Positions 15,778 through 23,187 of a DNA stretch of 40,461 nucleotides are shown here, piece after piece. A model generated the notes under the pieces. The model did no database searches. It worked only from the letters and a program-made list of their open reading frames with translations, and was not told where the DNA came from. The stretch lies in NCBI GenBank assembly GCA_947631005.1, contig CANRJR010000017.1:1-40461 (forward strand). The letters are read 5' to 3'. Within the stretch, counting starts at the first letter, position 1; each line of letters begins with the position of its first letter. A program made the position numbers and the translations under genes. The stretch comes from an uncultured Clostridia bacterium (GTDB lineage Bacteria; Bacillota; Clostridia; Christensenellales; Borkfalkiaceae).

Positions 15778-16269
15778 ATGAACATTGCAATGGGACCGGG
15801 GGAACGGGTCATCAAAGATTGGGTTTACGGCACGGTCAAGGAGGGGCGCACCAAAAAGAACGCCGAACTCGTTGTAACCAACAAGCGCATCATCACTTAT
15901 TCGCAGAGCAAGATCGCCCTCGACATCGAGGAGATCCCGCTCTCTTCGGTGAACACGATCACCTATCACAAGGGGGGCGCGTCCTTTTTTGCCAAGCTCC
16001 TCGGCGTGCTTGAAATTATCATCGGCATTCCGTTTTCCGTCCTCATCGTCGGAATCAAGTGGATCATGGACGGCGTACGCCGAATCCGCAGCGGGGAATT
16101 TTCGTTGGAGATCACCATGCACGAGAAAGCGATCACGGGGATCTACCTCGGCTTGCGGCGCGGCAGATCGAAGAAAGCGAAGAAAGTAAAAGTTTGGATC
16201 AACAAAACCGCGATCGACGACATCGGCGCACAGCTCGGCGCGATCGTCCTTGCAAATCAAACCATATGA
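15778..16269 (+). CDS. Membrane-associated PH-like domain protein
   Basis: A 163-residue protein of unknown exact role. The N-terminal part (VVTNKRIITYS, followed by EIPLSSVNTITYHKGG) matches the bacterial PH-like fold (bPH_2 type) often linked to membranes and stress. A hydrophobic segment at about residues 73-100 (FFAKLLGVLEIIIGIPF onward) probably spans or enters the membrane. After it comes a second beta-rich stretch and a basic patch (RRGRSKKAKKVK). It has a strong promoter, a CGGAGGA site and a clear terminator, and is controlled by the divergent XRE regulator (inference). Confidence 0.75.
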   Translation: MNIAMGPGERVIKDWVYGTVKEGRTKKNAELVVTNKRIITYSQSKIALDIEEIPLSSVNTITYHKGGASFFAKLLGVLEIIIGIPFSVLIVGIKWIMDGVRRIRSGEFSLEITMHEKAITGIYLGLRRGRSKKAKKVKVWINKTAIDDIGAQLGAIVLANQTI

Positions 16270-16277
16270 CCCTCAAC

Positions 16278-16315
16278 GCATGAAAAAACGCACCCCCGGG
16301 TGCGTTTTTTCATGC
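16278..16315. terminator. Bidirectional terminator between the PH-domain gene and arsR
   Basis: GCATGAAAAAACGCACCC (16278-16295) and GGGTGCGTTTTTTCATGC (16298-16315) pair perfectly over 18 bp; both directions end in a T-run, so it can serve both converging genes. Confidence 0.92.
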
Positions 16316-16317
16316 TT

Positions 16318-16653
16318 TCAATACCCCAAAAACTCGACGCCTTTCAAGAGCACGTCGTTCACGATCTCGTCGTACAGCGAATAGAAGATGATCTTCCCGT
16401 GGCGGTCGGTCGTCACCATGCCCGCGTCCTTCAAAAAGCGAAGCTGGTGGGAGACCGTCGTCTGGTTGATCCCGAGCACGCGGGAAATATCGGTAACGCA
16501 CATTTCCGAGATGGCGAGCGCGGAGAGAATGCGCAGCCGCGTGTTGTCTGCGAAGATCGAAAAAAAGCGCACGAGCGACGTGAGCAGTTCGCCCTCGGGG
16601 ACATATCCCTCGATCATGCCCTGCGTACGCCTGTCAAGCAACAATGTATCCAT
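16318..16653 (-). CDS. ArsR/SmtB-family transcriptional regulator
   Basis: A 111-residue winged helix-turn-helix repressor with the recognition region TDISRVLGINQTTVSHQLRFL and wing DRHGKIIFYSL. Such proteins release DNA on binding metal ions or other ligands. It has one Cys (Cys52) in the alpha-3 region, but no complete CxC metal motif of the ArsR/CadC type; acidic and His residues near the C-terminus could form an alpha-5 type site. ATG follows an AAGGAGG site, and a palindrome that may be its operator lies upstream. It is alone between copA and a terminator, so its target may be elsewhere. Confidence 0.88.
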   Translation of the reverse strand: MDTLLLDRRTQGMIEGYVPEGELLTSLVRFFSIFADNTRLRILSALAISEMCVTDISRVLGINQTTVSHQLRFLKDAGMVTTDRHGKIIFYSLYDEIVNDVLLKGVEFLGY

Positions 16654-16673
16654 GGCACACCTCCTTTTTGTGA

Positions 16674-16690
16674 AAGCATACCATATGCTT
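16674..16690. promoter_or_regulatory. Candidate ArsR operator
   Basis: AAGCATA (16674-16680) and TATGCTT (16684-16690) are perfect inverted repeats with a 3-bp gap, 21 bp upstream of the arsR start. The following bases GCATGCGCATAC repeat the same letters. AT-rich imperfect palindromes with TATGC halves are usual for this family. Confidence 0.5.
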
Positions 16691-16743
16691 GCATGCGCAT
16701 ACTTGAAAAGCCTGTCGTTCGGGGGGAGATCCTGTCGGATCTG

Positions 16744-16959
16744 TCATTCGACGGCGGTCACGGTGTAGCCCGCTTGGGTGACGGCGGCGATCAACGCCTC
16801 GTCGGCGACGTCGGGCGCGCATTCCACCTGCGCCGTCCCTTTCTTGCGCTTGATCGCGGCTTCGGCGTGGGTCACGCCCTCGACTGCCGAAAGCGCGTCG
16901 GCGACCCGCTTGCAGCAGTGTTCGCACATCATTCCGTCAATTTGCAGTGTCTTTTTCAT
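16744..16959 (-). CDS. Possible separately initiated CopZ-like copper chaperone (in-frame part of copA)
   Basis: Within the copA frame, ATG 16957-16959 is preceded by AAAGGAGATATC, almost the same ribosome site as that of copA itself. Initiation here would give a 71-residue soluble HMA protein (MKKTLQIDGM..., MCEHCC) of normal CopZ size. Both the fusion and a free chaperone could be made from one mRNA. This is read directly from the sequence; whether initiation occurs is inference. Confidence 0.55.
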   Translation of the reverse strand: MKKTLQIDGMMCEHCCKRVADALSAVEGVTHAEAAIKRKKGTAQVECAPDVADEALIAAVTQAGYTVTAVE

Positions 16960-19179
16960 GATATCTCCTTTTTCCGCGTCCGATTCGGTACGGACGCGGC
17001 GTTTTCCCGTAAGACGCAGGGCGTTGGTGACGACGAACAGCGACGAGAGGCTCATCGCCGCCGCCGAGATCATGGGATTGAGCGTAAGCCCCGCAAAGGC
17101 GAACGCGCCCGCGGCGAGCGGAATCCCGATACAGTTGTAAAAGAACGCCCAAAACAGGTTTTGCTTGACGATGCGCATGGTGCGGCGGGAGAGGTCGATC
17201 GCGTCGTTGAGCTGCCGCAGATCGCCCTGCAAGAGCACGACGTCCGCGCTCTCGATGGCGACGTCCGTCCCCCGTCCCATCGCGATCCCGACGTCCGCCT
17301 CTTTGAGGGCGGGCGCGTCGTTGATGCCGTCCCCCACCATCGCGACGTAGAGCGCGCGCCGCGCGCCCTCCTCCCGCGCCCGTTCGTTCTGCGCGCGCAG
17401 GTCTTTAACGATCTCCATCTTCCCCTCGGGGAGAAGTTCGGCGCGGACGCACGCATCGTAGGGCGGGAATCCCGCCTCCTTTGCGATATATCCCGCAACC
17501 GCGGCGTTGTCGCCCGTCAGCATGGCGGGAAGCGCGCCGCGCGCCGTAAGTCCCTCCACCGCCTCGCGGCTGCCCTCTTTGAGGGTATCGGCAAGCGCGA
17601 ACAGGGCGAGCGTCTTTTCCCCGTCCGAGAGGAAGAGGACGGTCTTGCCTTCGGCGGTGAGACGGCGGAAAGCGTCGAGCGAAGCGGAGAACTTCACGCC
17701 GCGCGCCTGCATCATGCGCTCGTTGCCGAGGAAATACTCCCTGCCGCCGATCGTACCGACCGCGCCCTGACCCGTGACGTATTCGGCGTCCTCCGCGTCG
17801 TACCCGCCGCCGCAATAGTCGGCGATGCACTGCGCGAGCGGATGGTTGAGGTTGCGTTCGAGGGCGTAGGCGAGCTTCTTTTCCTCCTCGCCGCCGTCGA
17901 AATACACGACCTGCGGTCTGCCGACCGTGAGGGTCGCCGTCTTATCGAGCAGAACGTCGTGCACGTCCGCCAGCTTTTGCAGGGCTTCGGCGTTCTTGAA
18001 GAGCACGCCCATCGACGCGCCCCGCCCCGTTGCCGCCATCACCGCGACGGGCGTCGCCAGCCCGAGCGCGCAGGGGCAGGAGATGACGACCACGCTCACC
18101 GCAAAGTTGACGGCGCGCGCAACGTCGCGCGAGACGAGCATCCATATGAGAAAGGTGAGGAGGGCGACGGCGAGCACGGCGGGCACGAAGAACGCCGCGA
18201 TCTTGTCGGCAAGCTTCTGGATGGGGGCTTTGGACGCCCCCGCCTCCCGCACCATGCGGATGACGGACGAGAGAAAGGTGTCCTCGCCCACTTTATCTGC
18301 TTTGATCTGCAAATATCCGCTCACGACGAGACAGCCGCTCGTGGCGCGTTCCCCCGCGCCCCGCTCGACGGGAAGGCTCTCCCCCGTGACGACGGACGCG
18401 TCCACAAAGGCGTGCCCCGACGAGATCTCCCCGTCGACGGCGATACATTCGCCCTGCCGCACGATCACGGCGTCCCCCTCTTCCACGTCGGAGAGCGGAA
18501 GTTTCTTTTCGACGCCGCCGCGCAAAACGGTTACGACGTCGGGCGCGAGCGAGCGCAGTTTTTCCACCTCCCGCCCCGTGCGCTTCTTGCTCTTGTCCTC
18601 CAAAAACTTCCCGAGCGTGACGAGCGTGACGATCATCGCCGCCGCCTCGAAAAAGAGGGCGTCGCCCTCGGGATGAACCGCCGCCTGTACGACGCTGTAC
18701 CCGAACGAGACCGCCGCGCCGAGCGTGACGAGCGTATCCATATTGGGGACGAGCCGCACCGCCGCGCGCACGCCGCTCACGAAAAATTTATAGTTGACGG
18801 CAAGGATCGCCGCCGTGAGCCCGAGCTGAAACCCGTGGTTAAGCCACCCGTGCGGCACGGGCAAGCCGAGCATGTGTCCCATCGAGAGGTACATCTCGGG
18901 CAAAAGGAAACCGAGCGACAGCAAAAAACGCACCAAGAGGGAGAACCGCTCCCCCTTGGCGGGCGTCTTGCCGTAGTCGTAAATGCCATAGCCGAGGCTG
19001 CGCACCGCCGCGCGGATCTCCCCGTCGCTCACGCCGTTTTCGTCGAACTCCGCCTCCATGCTCCCGTCCATGAGCGAGACGGTGCAAGCCGCGACGCCGT
19101 TCAACTTCTTGACCGTGCGTTCGATGCCCGAAGCGCACGCCGCGCACGTCATGCCCGTCACAGAATACCGTTGTTTCAT
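16744..19179 (-). CDS. copA: Copper-exporting P1B-type ATPase with fused C-terminal copper chaperone domain
   Basis: Exports Cu(I) from the cytoplasm. It has 811 residues. In order: an N-terminal HMA domain with MTCAACASG; transmembrane helices; the actuator VTGES; the ion-binding SCPCALG, which marks Cu(I) transport; the phosphorylation motif, which reads DKTATLT (Asp412, Ala415) instead of the near-invariant DKTGT; NHPLA, TGDN and GDGIND; then the last helices. After position 16959 a second HMA domain (DGMMCEHCC) follows in frame. ATG 19177-19179 has AAGGAGATATCA in front and overlaps the csoR stop by 4 bp. Confidence 0.95.
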   Translation of the reverse strand: MKQRYSVTGMTCAACASGIERTVKKLNGVAACTVSLMDGSMEAEFDENGVSDGEIRAAVRSLGYGIYDYGKTPAKGERFSLLVRFLLSLGFLLPEMYLSMGHMLGLPVPHGWLNHGFQLGLTAAILAVNYKFFVSGVRAAVRLVPNMDTLVTLGAAVSFGYSVVQAAVHPEGDALFFEAAAMIVTLVTLGKFLEDKSKKRTGREVEKLRSLAPDVVTVLRGGVEKKLPLSDVEEGDAVIVRQGECIAVDGEISSGHAFVDASVVTGESLPVERGAGERATSGCLVVSGYLQIKADKVGEDTFLSSVIRMVREAGASKAPIQKLADKIAAFFVPAVLAVALLTFLIWMLVSRDVARAVNFAVSVVVISCPCALGLATPVAVMAATGRGASMGVLFKNAEALQKLADVHDVLLDKTATLTVGRPQVVYFDGGEEEKKLAYALERNLNHPLAQCIADYCGGGYDAEDAEYVTGQGAVGTIGGREYFLGNERMMQARGVKFSASLDAFRRLTAEGKTVLFLSDGEKTLALFALADTLKEGSREAVEGLTARGALPAMLTGDNAAVAGYIAKEAGFPPYDACVRAELLPEGKMEIVKDLRAQNERAREEGARRALYVAMVGDGINDAPALKEADVGIAMGRGTDVAIESADVVLLQGDLRQLNDAIDLSRRTMRIVKQNLFWAFFYNCIGIPLAAGAFAFAGLTLNPMISAAAMSLSSLFVVTNALRLTGKRRVRTESDAEKGDIMKKTLQIDGMMCEHCCKRVADALSAVEGVTHAEAAIKRKKGTAQVECAPDVADEALIAAVTQAGYTVTAVE

Positions 19180-19613
19180 TGATATCTCCTTACGAGCGCG
19201 ATGATCTGATCGACGGACGCCGTGTCGCCGCGGCGGATATCCTCGACGATGCAATGGTGCATGTGACGTTCGAGCATGCCGTACGCGAGACTGCGCACCG
19301 CCTGAAAGATCGCCGAAAGCTGGATGATGACCTCCTCGCAATAGCGATCCTCCTCCACCATCTTCTTGACCCCGTTCAACTGCCCGATGAGACGGTTGAG
19401 CCGCACTTCGAGTCCGTGCTTCTCTTCCGCGCTCCGCACCGTCTTTCGCGCCCCCGTTTCGCAACACTGCGACGGTTGTTGCTCTGCGCAACAGTCAGGT
19501 TGCTCACTTACGCAACAGCCTGTTTTTTGCTCGGGCGCGCAATAGTCGGGCTGCTCGCTTACGCAACAGTTTGTTTTGATTTCCGTATCGGCGTTTCTCA
19601 TCGCTTTTTGCAT
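19176..19613 (-). CDS. csoR: CsoR-family copper-sensing repressor with Cys-rich N-terminal extension
   Basis: Represses copper genes and releases DNA when Cu(I) binds. It has 145 residues. The all-helical core (residues 62-145) has the copper ligands at the expected spacing: Cys92, His117 and Cys121. Unusually, it begins with about 55 extra residues carrying nine cysteines in pairs (16-17, 33-34, 41-42, 50-51, and Cys25), with CCVSEQPD occurring twice. These could bind extra copper. ATG 19611-19613 is chosen; the next ATG (19599-19601) would keep all these cysteines too. It is first in the csoR-copA operon. Confidence 0.9.
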   Translation of the reverse strand: MQKAMRNADTEIKTNCCVSEQPDYCAPEQKTGCCVSEQPDCCAEQQPSQCCETGARKTVRSAEEKHGLEVRLNRLIGQLNGVKKMVEEDRYCEEVIIQLSAIFQAVRSLAYGMLERHMHHCIVEDIRRGDTASVDQIIALVRRYQ

Positions 19614-19666
19614 TTCCTCACTTCCGATTATATTTTTACACTTCTTAACTTCTCGCGTTCTACGAC

Positions 19667-19696
19667 ATTATATACCCCCGACGGGTATTTTGTCAA
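19667..19696 (-). promoter_or_regulatory. Promoter of the csoR-copA operon
   Basis: TTGACA (19691-19696), an 18-bp spacer and TATAAT (19667-19672) on the minus strand; start near 19660, leader about 47 nt. Confidence 0.85.
19672..19688. promoter_or_regulatory. CsoR operator
   Basis: The minus strand reads ATACCCGTCGGGGGTAT, a GC-centred palindrome with TACCC/GGGTA arms like the known CsoR operator of Bacillus. It fills the spacer between the -35 and -10 boxes, so bound repressor would block polymerase. Confidence 0.85.
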
Positions 19697-19705
19697 GCGG
19701 AAATG

Positions 19706-20040
19706 TTCACAATTTTTGTTTTGCAGGCAAAACAAAATTTCGTGAGGGAAACCAGCTCTCGCTTTAATTCAATTCGTCCTCTCGTTCGCTTTGTAAGACA
19801 ATAAGCCGCAAGTGTGCGGCAAATTGGGTGGAGCGGCGTTGCTTCTGTTCATCAGCCCTGTGGGCTGTGAACAACGCCGCGACAGGAGCGCAGGCAGGCG
19901 CGACGGGCTTTGCGGCGGTCCCTGCCGCCCAAAGGCGCAGCGTATAGGGTTCCCGCAAAAAGACGTAGTATTTTTGTGGGATAAAAATAGCGTGGTTTTC
20001 CTCGCGCCATTATTTGGAAGCATAAGGACGTTATAAATTT
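19706..20040 (+). repeat. Structured three-hairpin repeat, copy A (with an inserted module)
   Basis: Hairpin 1: TTTTGTTTTGC (19714-19724) with GCAAAACAAAA (19727-19737). It is followed by CGTGAGGGAAA, a CTCTCGCTTTAATT segment and GTAAGACAATAA. Hairpin 2: GCCGCA-AGTG-TGCGGC (19805-19820). Then AAATTG, a GC-rich insert with its own inverted repeats (about 19830-19950), and an end with CGCGCCATTATTTGGAAGC. No ORF is credible here. Confidence 0.75.
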
Positions 20041-20243
20041 GTCATTCAGAGCGAAGCGAAGAATCTCCCGCAGTCTTATTTGTTTGTTTTCCGCTGTCAT
20101 TTCACTCCTCTTTTTGTCATTTTGAGCGGAGGCGAGCGTAAGCGAGCCGAAGTCGAAAAATCCCCTTGGTCGTTAATTCGGCTTGAAATATAATGCGGGA
20201 GATTTCTCGACGCGCTCGTTTCACTCGCTTGCTCGAAATGACA
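20041..20243. repeat. TGTCATTTCGA-type palindromic repeat
   Basis: A full copy runs from TGTCA at 20115 to TGACA at 20243, with AATCCCCTTGG facing GGGAGATTTCTCG. A half copy (GTCATTCAGAGCGAAGCG) precedes it. Between 20244 and 20383 is AT-rich sequence with two direct repeats of ACGAAGTAT followed by TTTTCGCGAA. Confidence 0.75.
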
Positions 20244-20383
20244 TATTGGAGTGGAAGGGCGTTCTCATGGGAACACCTCTTCGCTTCTAATACACTATTC
20301 CTTATTCCCTCGCGAAAAAAGACGAAGTATGTTTTCGCGAAAAGGAGCGGACGAAGTATTTTTTCGCGAAGAAAAGCATCGAA

Positions 20384-20410
20384 AAATCCCGCGCTAAAAG
20401 CGCGGGATTT
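20384..20410 (-). terminator. Terminator of the flavin reductase-rubredoxin gene
   Basis: AAATCCCGCGC (20384-20394) pairs with GCGCGGGATTT (20400-20410), an 11-bp stem with a TAAAA/TTTTA loop; the minus strand continues in TTTTTC. Confidence 0.85.
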
Positions 20411-20449
20411 CGTTCTGTCAGACAAAACTGTTTGCTCTTTTGAAACTTG

Positions 20450-21223
20450 TTATGCCTTATGGAAATGTTCTTTGCCCATGCCGCAGAGCGGGCAGACCCA
20501 ATCGTCGGGAAGCTCCTCGAACGGGATCGCGCCGTCGTACTCGTAGCCGCAGACGTCGCACACCCACTTCGCGGCGGGCGCGCCCGAGCCGCGCTTTTCG
20601 AACATATCCTTCCCCATGCCGCAGAGCGGGCAGACCCAATCGTCGGGAAGTTCCTCGAACGGGATCGCGCCGTCGTACTCGTACCCGCAGACCGTGCACA
20701 CCCACGTCTCGCCCGAACCCGTCTGCGGTTTGACAAAGGTGGGCGCGTTGACCGACGTCTTTCCTTTCAATTCCTCGTGATAGTAGGCGTACGTCATAGG
20801 CTTTCCGCGGCGGAGGTTGTCGCACTCGAACACCTCGCCCAAAAATACGGTATGCGACGACGTTTCCCAACGGTCGACGACCTTACAGCACAAGAAGGCG
20901 ACGGCGTCGTCGGGCACGGGAAGTTTGCCGCGCACGGCGTACTTCACGCCCGCGAACTTATCGACGTCCTTCCCCGACGTAAAGCCGAATTTCCCGATGA
21001 GTTTGGGGTCGGAATTTTGGGAGAGGATGGTGATCGCAAAATATCCCGTTTCGGAGATGCAACGGTGGGTATAGTTGTTCTTATTGATGCTTACGGCGAC
21101 GGTTGCGGGGGAGGAAGTCACCTGCATCGCGCTGTTGGCGACGCAGCCGACGGGACGTCCCTCGTCCCAGGTGGTGCACAGATACACGCCGTATGAGAGT
21201 TTGAAAAGGGCGGCTTCGTTCAT
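20450..21223 (-). CDS. Flavin reductase-like protein with two C-terminal rubredoxin domains
   Basis: A 257-residue electron-transfer protein. Residues 1-160 form an FMN-binding split-barrel domain ([16 protein letters not shown]..., SINKNNYTH). Two rubredoxin-type domains follow, at about 174-208 (Cys176, 179, 198, 201) and 220-254 (Cys222, 225, 244, 247). The two are almost identical at DNA level, so the second is a recent duplication. The one-rubredoxin form is known as high-molecular-weight rubredoxin in acetogens and passes electrons to flavodiiron proteins for oxygen or NO removal. The linker between the copies is Gly/Ala-rich. ATG 21221-21223 has an AAGGAG site. Confidence 0.92.
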   Translation of the reverse strand: MNEAALFKLSYGVYLCTTWDEGRPVGCVANSAMQVTSSPATVAVSINKNNYTHRCISETGYFAITILSQNSDPKLIGKFGFTSGKDVDKFAGVKYAVRGKLPVPDDAVAFLCCKVVDRWETSSHTVFLGEVFECDNLRRGKPMTYAYYHEELKGKTSVNAPTFVKPQTGSGETWVCTVCGYEYDGAIPFEELPDDWVCPLCGMGKDMFEKRGSGAPAAKWVCDVCGYEYDGAIPFEELPDDWVCPLCGMGKEHFHKA

Positions 21224-21263
21224 GGTTTCTCCTTATTTTACGCGATCGTACAAAAACAATGCA

Positions 21264-21289
21264 GAAAAAAAGCGGACGGAACGTCCGCT
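21264..21289 (-). terminator. Terminator of yceD-rpmF
   Basis: On the minus strand AGCGGACG-TTC-CGTCCGCT followed by TTTTTTT, 6 bp beyond the rpmF stop. Confidence 0.92.
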
Positions 21290-21294
21290 GTTTC

Positions 21295-21483
21295 TCACTT
21301 CTTATCTTCTTTTTGGGCGACGACCTCTTTGCCGTCGTAGTAGCCGCAGTTCTTACAAACTCTGTGCGCGACTTTCAGTTCGTGGCAATGCGGGCACTCG
21401 ACAAGCGTCGCCGCGCTCGCCGTATAATTTGCAAACCGCTTGTTCGTTCTGCTCTTCGACTGCTTTCTTTTCGGTACTGCCAT
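21295..21483 (-). CDS. rpmF: 50S ribosomal protein L32
   Basis: A 62-residue basic ribosomal protein with MAVPKRKQSKSRTNKR at the N-terminus and the zinc ribbon CPHC ... CKNCG. It keeps all four cysteines, so it is the zinc-binding (C+) form. It lies 21 bp after the YceD-family gene, the usual arrangement, and is followed by a strong terminator. Confidence 0.98.
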   Translation of the reverse strand: MAVPKRKQSKSRTNKRFANYTASAATLVECPHCHELKVAHRVCKNCGYYDGKEVVAQKEDKK

Positions 21484-21504
21484 AATTCCACCTCACTTGC
21501 GATT

Positions 21505-21906
21505 TCATATTTCGTCCGCACACGCCTTGCAAAGGAGAAGGTGCGGGAGCGCGAACACGACCGTATCGCGCATCAACTCTTCAAGCCGAACCGTACCGCC
21601 GCGATAGCCGTACGTTTCCCCGTCTCCGTCGCCCTCGGTAAACACGCCGTACACCGCACCCTCGACCGTTTGGACGGCGGGAGACAGACAGCGCGAACAT
21701 TCGCCTTCGAGCGTAAATTCGACCGTCCCGTCTACGGTGACCGTGCGATCCTCCGCAATGCGATAGCAAAGCTCGGCTTTCGCGTCGCCCGCAAAGGACG
21801 TATAGGGAAGATCGTTGAGCGCGTCGTCGGGACGGAACGCAAACGCGAGCGTTCCCTCGTATCTTTTTTCCGCCGCAGAGCGACGCACATCGATGACAGG
21901 GATCAT
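21505..21906 (-). CDS. YceD/DUF177 family protein, linked to 23S rRNA or L32 function
   Basis: A 133-residue member of the YceD family, found beside rpmF across bacteria and involved in ribosomal RNA or large-subunit maturation. The CSRCL motif in the middle and LLLCKACADEI at the end give two CxxC pairs. ATG 21904-21906 is the only possible start, has no ribosome site and lies 4 nt after the expected transcription start. Confidence 0.9.
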   Translation of the reverse strand: MIPVIDVRRSAAEKRYEGTLAFAFRPDDALNDLPYTSFAGDAKAELCYRIAEDRTVTVDGTVEFTLEGECSRCLSPAVQTVEGAVYGVFTEGDGDGETYGYRGGTVRLEELMRDTVVFALPHLLLCKACADEI

Positions 21907-21916
21907 TGACTTACAA

Positions 21917-21945
21917 AGTATAGGATATTTCTATCCTTTTGTCAA
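21917..21945 (-). promoter_or_regulatory. Promoter of yceD-rpmF, predicted near-leaderless
   Basis: TTGACA (21940-21945), a 17-bp spacer and TATACT (21917-21922) on the minus strand. The expected start at 21910 leaves only 4 nt before the ATG. Confidence 0.82.
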
Positions 21946-21982
21946 TCTTTTTTCGCGCCAAATTCCAAGAATTTGCGAAAAA

Positions 21983-23176
21983 TCAGAGCAGAGCCGCCGT
22001 TTCGCGCGCGATCACGAGTTCTTCGTTGGTCGGGATCACGAGAAGTTTCACGCGGGAATCCGCCGCCGAAATGTCGTGGATTGTCCCGTCGTTGCGGTAA
22101 TTGTTCTTCTCTTCGTCGAGTTTGATGCCGAACGCCTCCATGCCCTCGGCGATCCCCTTGCGGACTTCGGGCGTATTTTCGCCGACGCCCGCCGTAAACA
22201 CGATCGCGTCCAGCCCGCCGAGCGCAGCCATATACGCGCCGACGTACTTCTTGCACGAATAGATGAACATGTCGAGGGCGAGCCGCGCGCGGTCGTTGCC
22301 CGCCGCTTTCGCCGCCGTCAGGTCGCGGAAGTCGGACGAGACGCCCGAGATCCCGAGCATGCCGCTCTTTTTGTTGAGATAGGTGAGCCCCTCCGCCATC
22401 GTCATACCCTTTTTGCGGCAGAGGAATTCCACGGCGGCGTAGTCGATATCGCCGCTCCGCGTGCCCATCGGGACGCCCGCGAGCGGAGTGAAGCCCATCG
22501 ACGTATCGATGCACTTCCCGCCGTCTACCGCCGAAATGGACGACCCGTTCCCGAGATGGCAGGTGATGATTTTGAGCTCTTCGGGACGCTTATGGAGATA
22601 CTCCGCCGCCGCCCCCGAAACGAATTTGTGCGACGTGCCGTGCGCGCCGTATTTTCTCACCTTATATTGCTTGTAGTCGTCGTAGTCGATGGCATAGAGA
22701 TGGGCGTAGTCGGGCATGGTCGCGTGGAAAGAGGTGTCGAACACGAGTGCCATCTTCTTCCCCGGCATGACCGCGCGGCAGGCGTTGATGCCGAGAATGG
22801 CGGCGGGGTTATGCAGAGGCGCGAGCTCGGCGATCTCCTCCATCGTCTGCATCACCTCGTCGGTGACGAGCGTGGTTTTGGTGAACGCTTCGCCCGAGGC
22901 GACGACGCGGTGACCCACGGCGTCGATCTCGTCCATCGAACGGATCACGCCCGCCTTTTCGTCGACGAGCTCTTGAAGCACGAGCGAAATCGCCTCGGTA
23001 TGGTTGGGCAGTTCGCGTTCGATGACGAACGTCTCCCCGTTCGCCTTATGGGTGAGCTTGCCGCCCGCAATGCCGATGCGCTCGCACGTCCCCTTGGCGA
23101 CGACCTCCTCGGTCTCCATGTTGATGAGCTGATATTTGAGGGAGGAACTCCCCGCGTTGATGACCAAGATCTTCAT
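21983..23176 (-). CDS. ackA: Acetate kinase
   Basis: Makes ATP and acetate from acetyl phosphate, the last step of fermentative acetate production. It has 397 residues, the usual length, begins MKILVINAGSSSLKYQL, and carries the family signatures (VGHRVV, HLGNGSS, FTAGVGEN). ATG 23174-23176 follows AGGAGG and is 11 bp after pta; the open frame upstream is only the pta shadow. The pair forms the pta-ackA operon. Confidence 0.98.
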   Translation of the reverse strand: MKILVINAGSSSLKYQLINMETEEVVAKGTCERIGIAGGKLTHKANGETFVIERELPNHTEAISLVLQELVDEKAGVIRSMDEIDAVGHRVVASGEAFTKTTLVTDEVMQTMEEIAELAPLHNPAAILGINACRAVMPGKKMALVFDTSFHATMPDYAHLYAIDYDDYKQYKVRKYGAHGTSHKFVSGAAAEYLHKRPEELKIITCHLGNGSSISAVDGGKCIDTSMGFTPLAGVPMGTRSGDIDYAAVEFLCRKKGMTMAEGLTYLNKKSGMLGISGVSSDFRDLTAAKAAGNDRARLALDMFIYSCKKYVGAYMAALGGLDAIVFTAGVGENTPEVRKGIAEGMEAFGIKLDEEKNNYRNDGTIHDISAADSRVKLLVIPTNEELVIARETAALL

Positions 23177-23187
23177 CGGTCTCCTCC

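Noticed and set aside
16300..19182. A 960-codon open frame on the plus strand opposite copA
   Set aside because: It is the antisense of copA in a GC-rich genome; it has no ribosome site or family motif, and copA and arsR explain the region.
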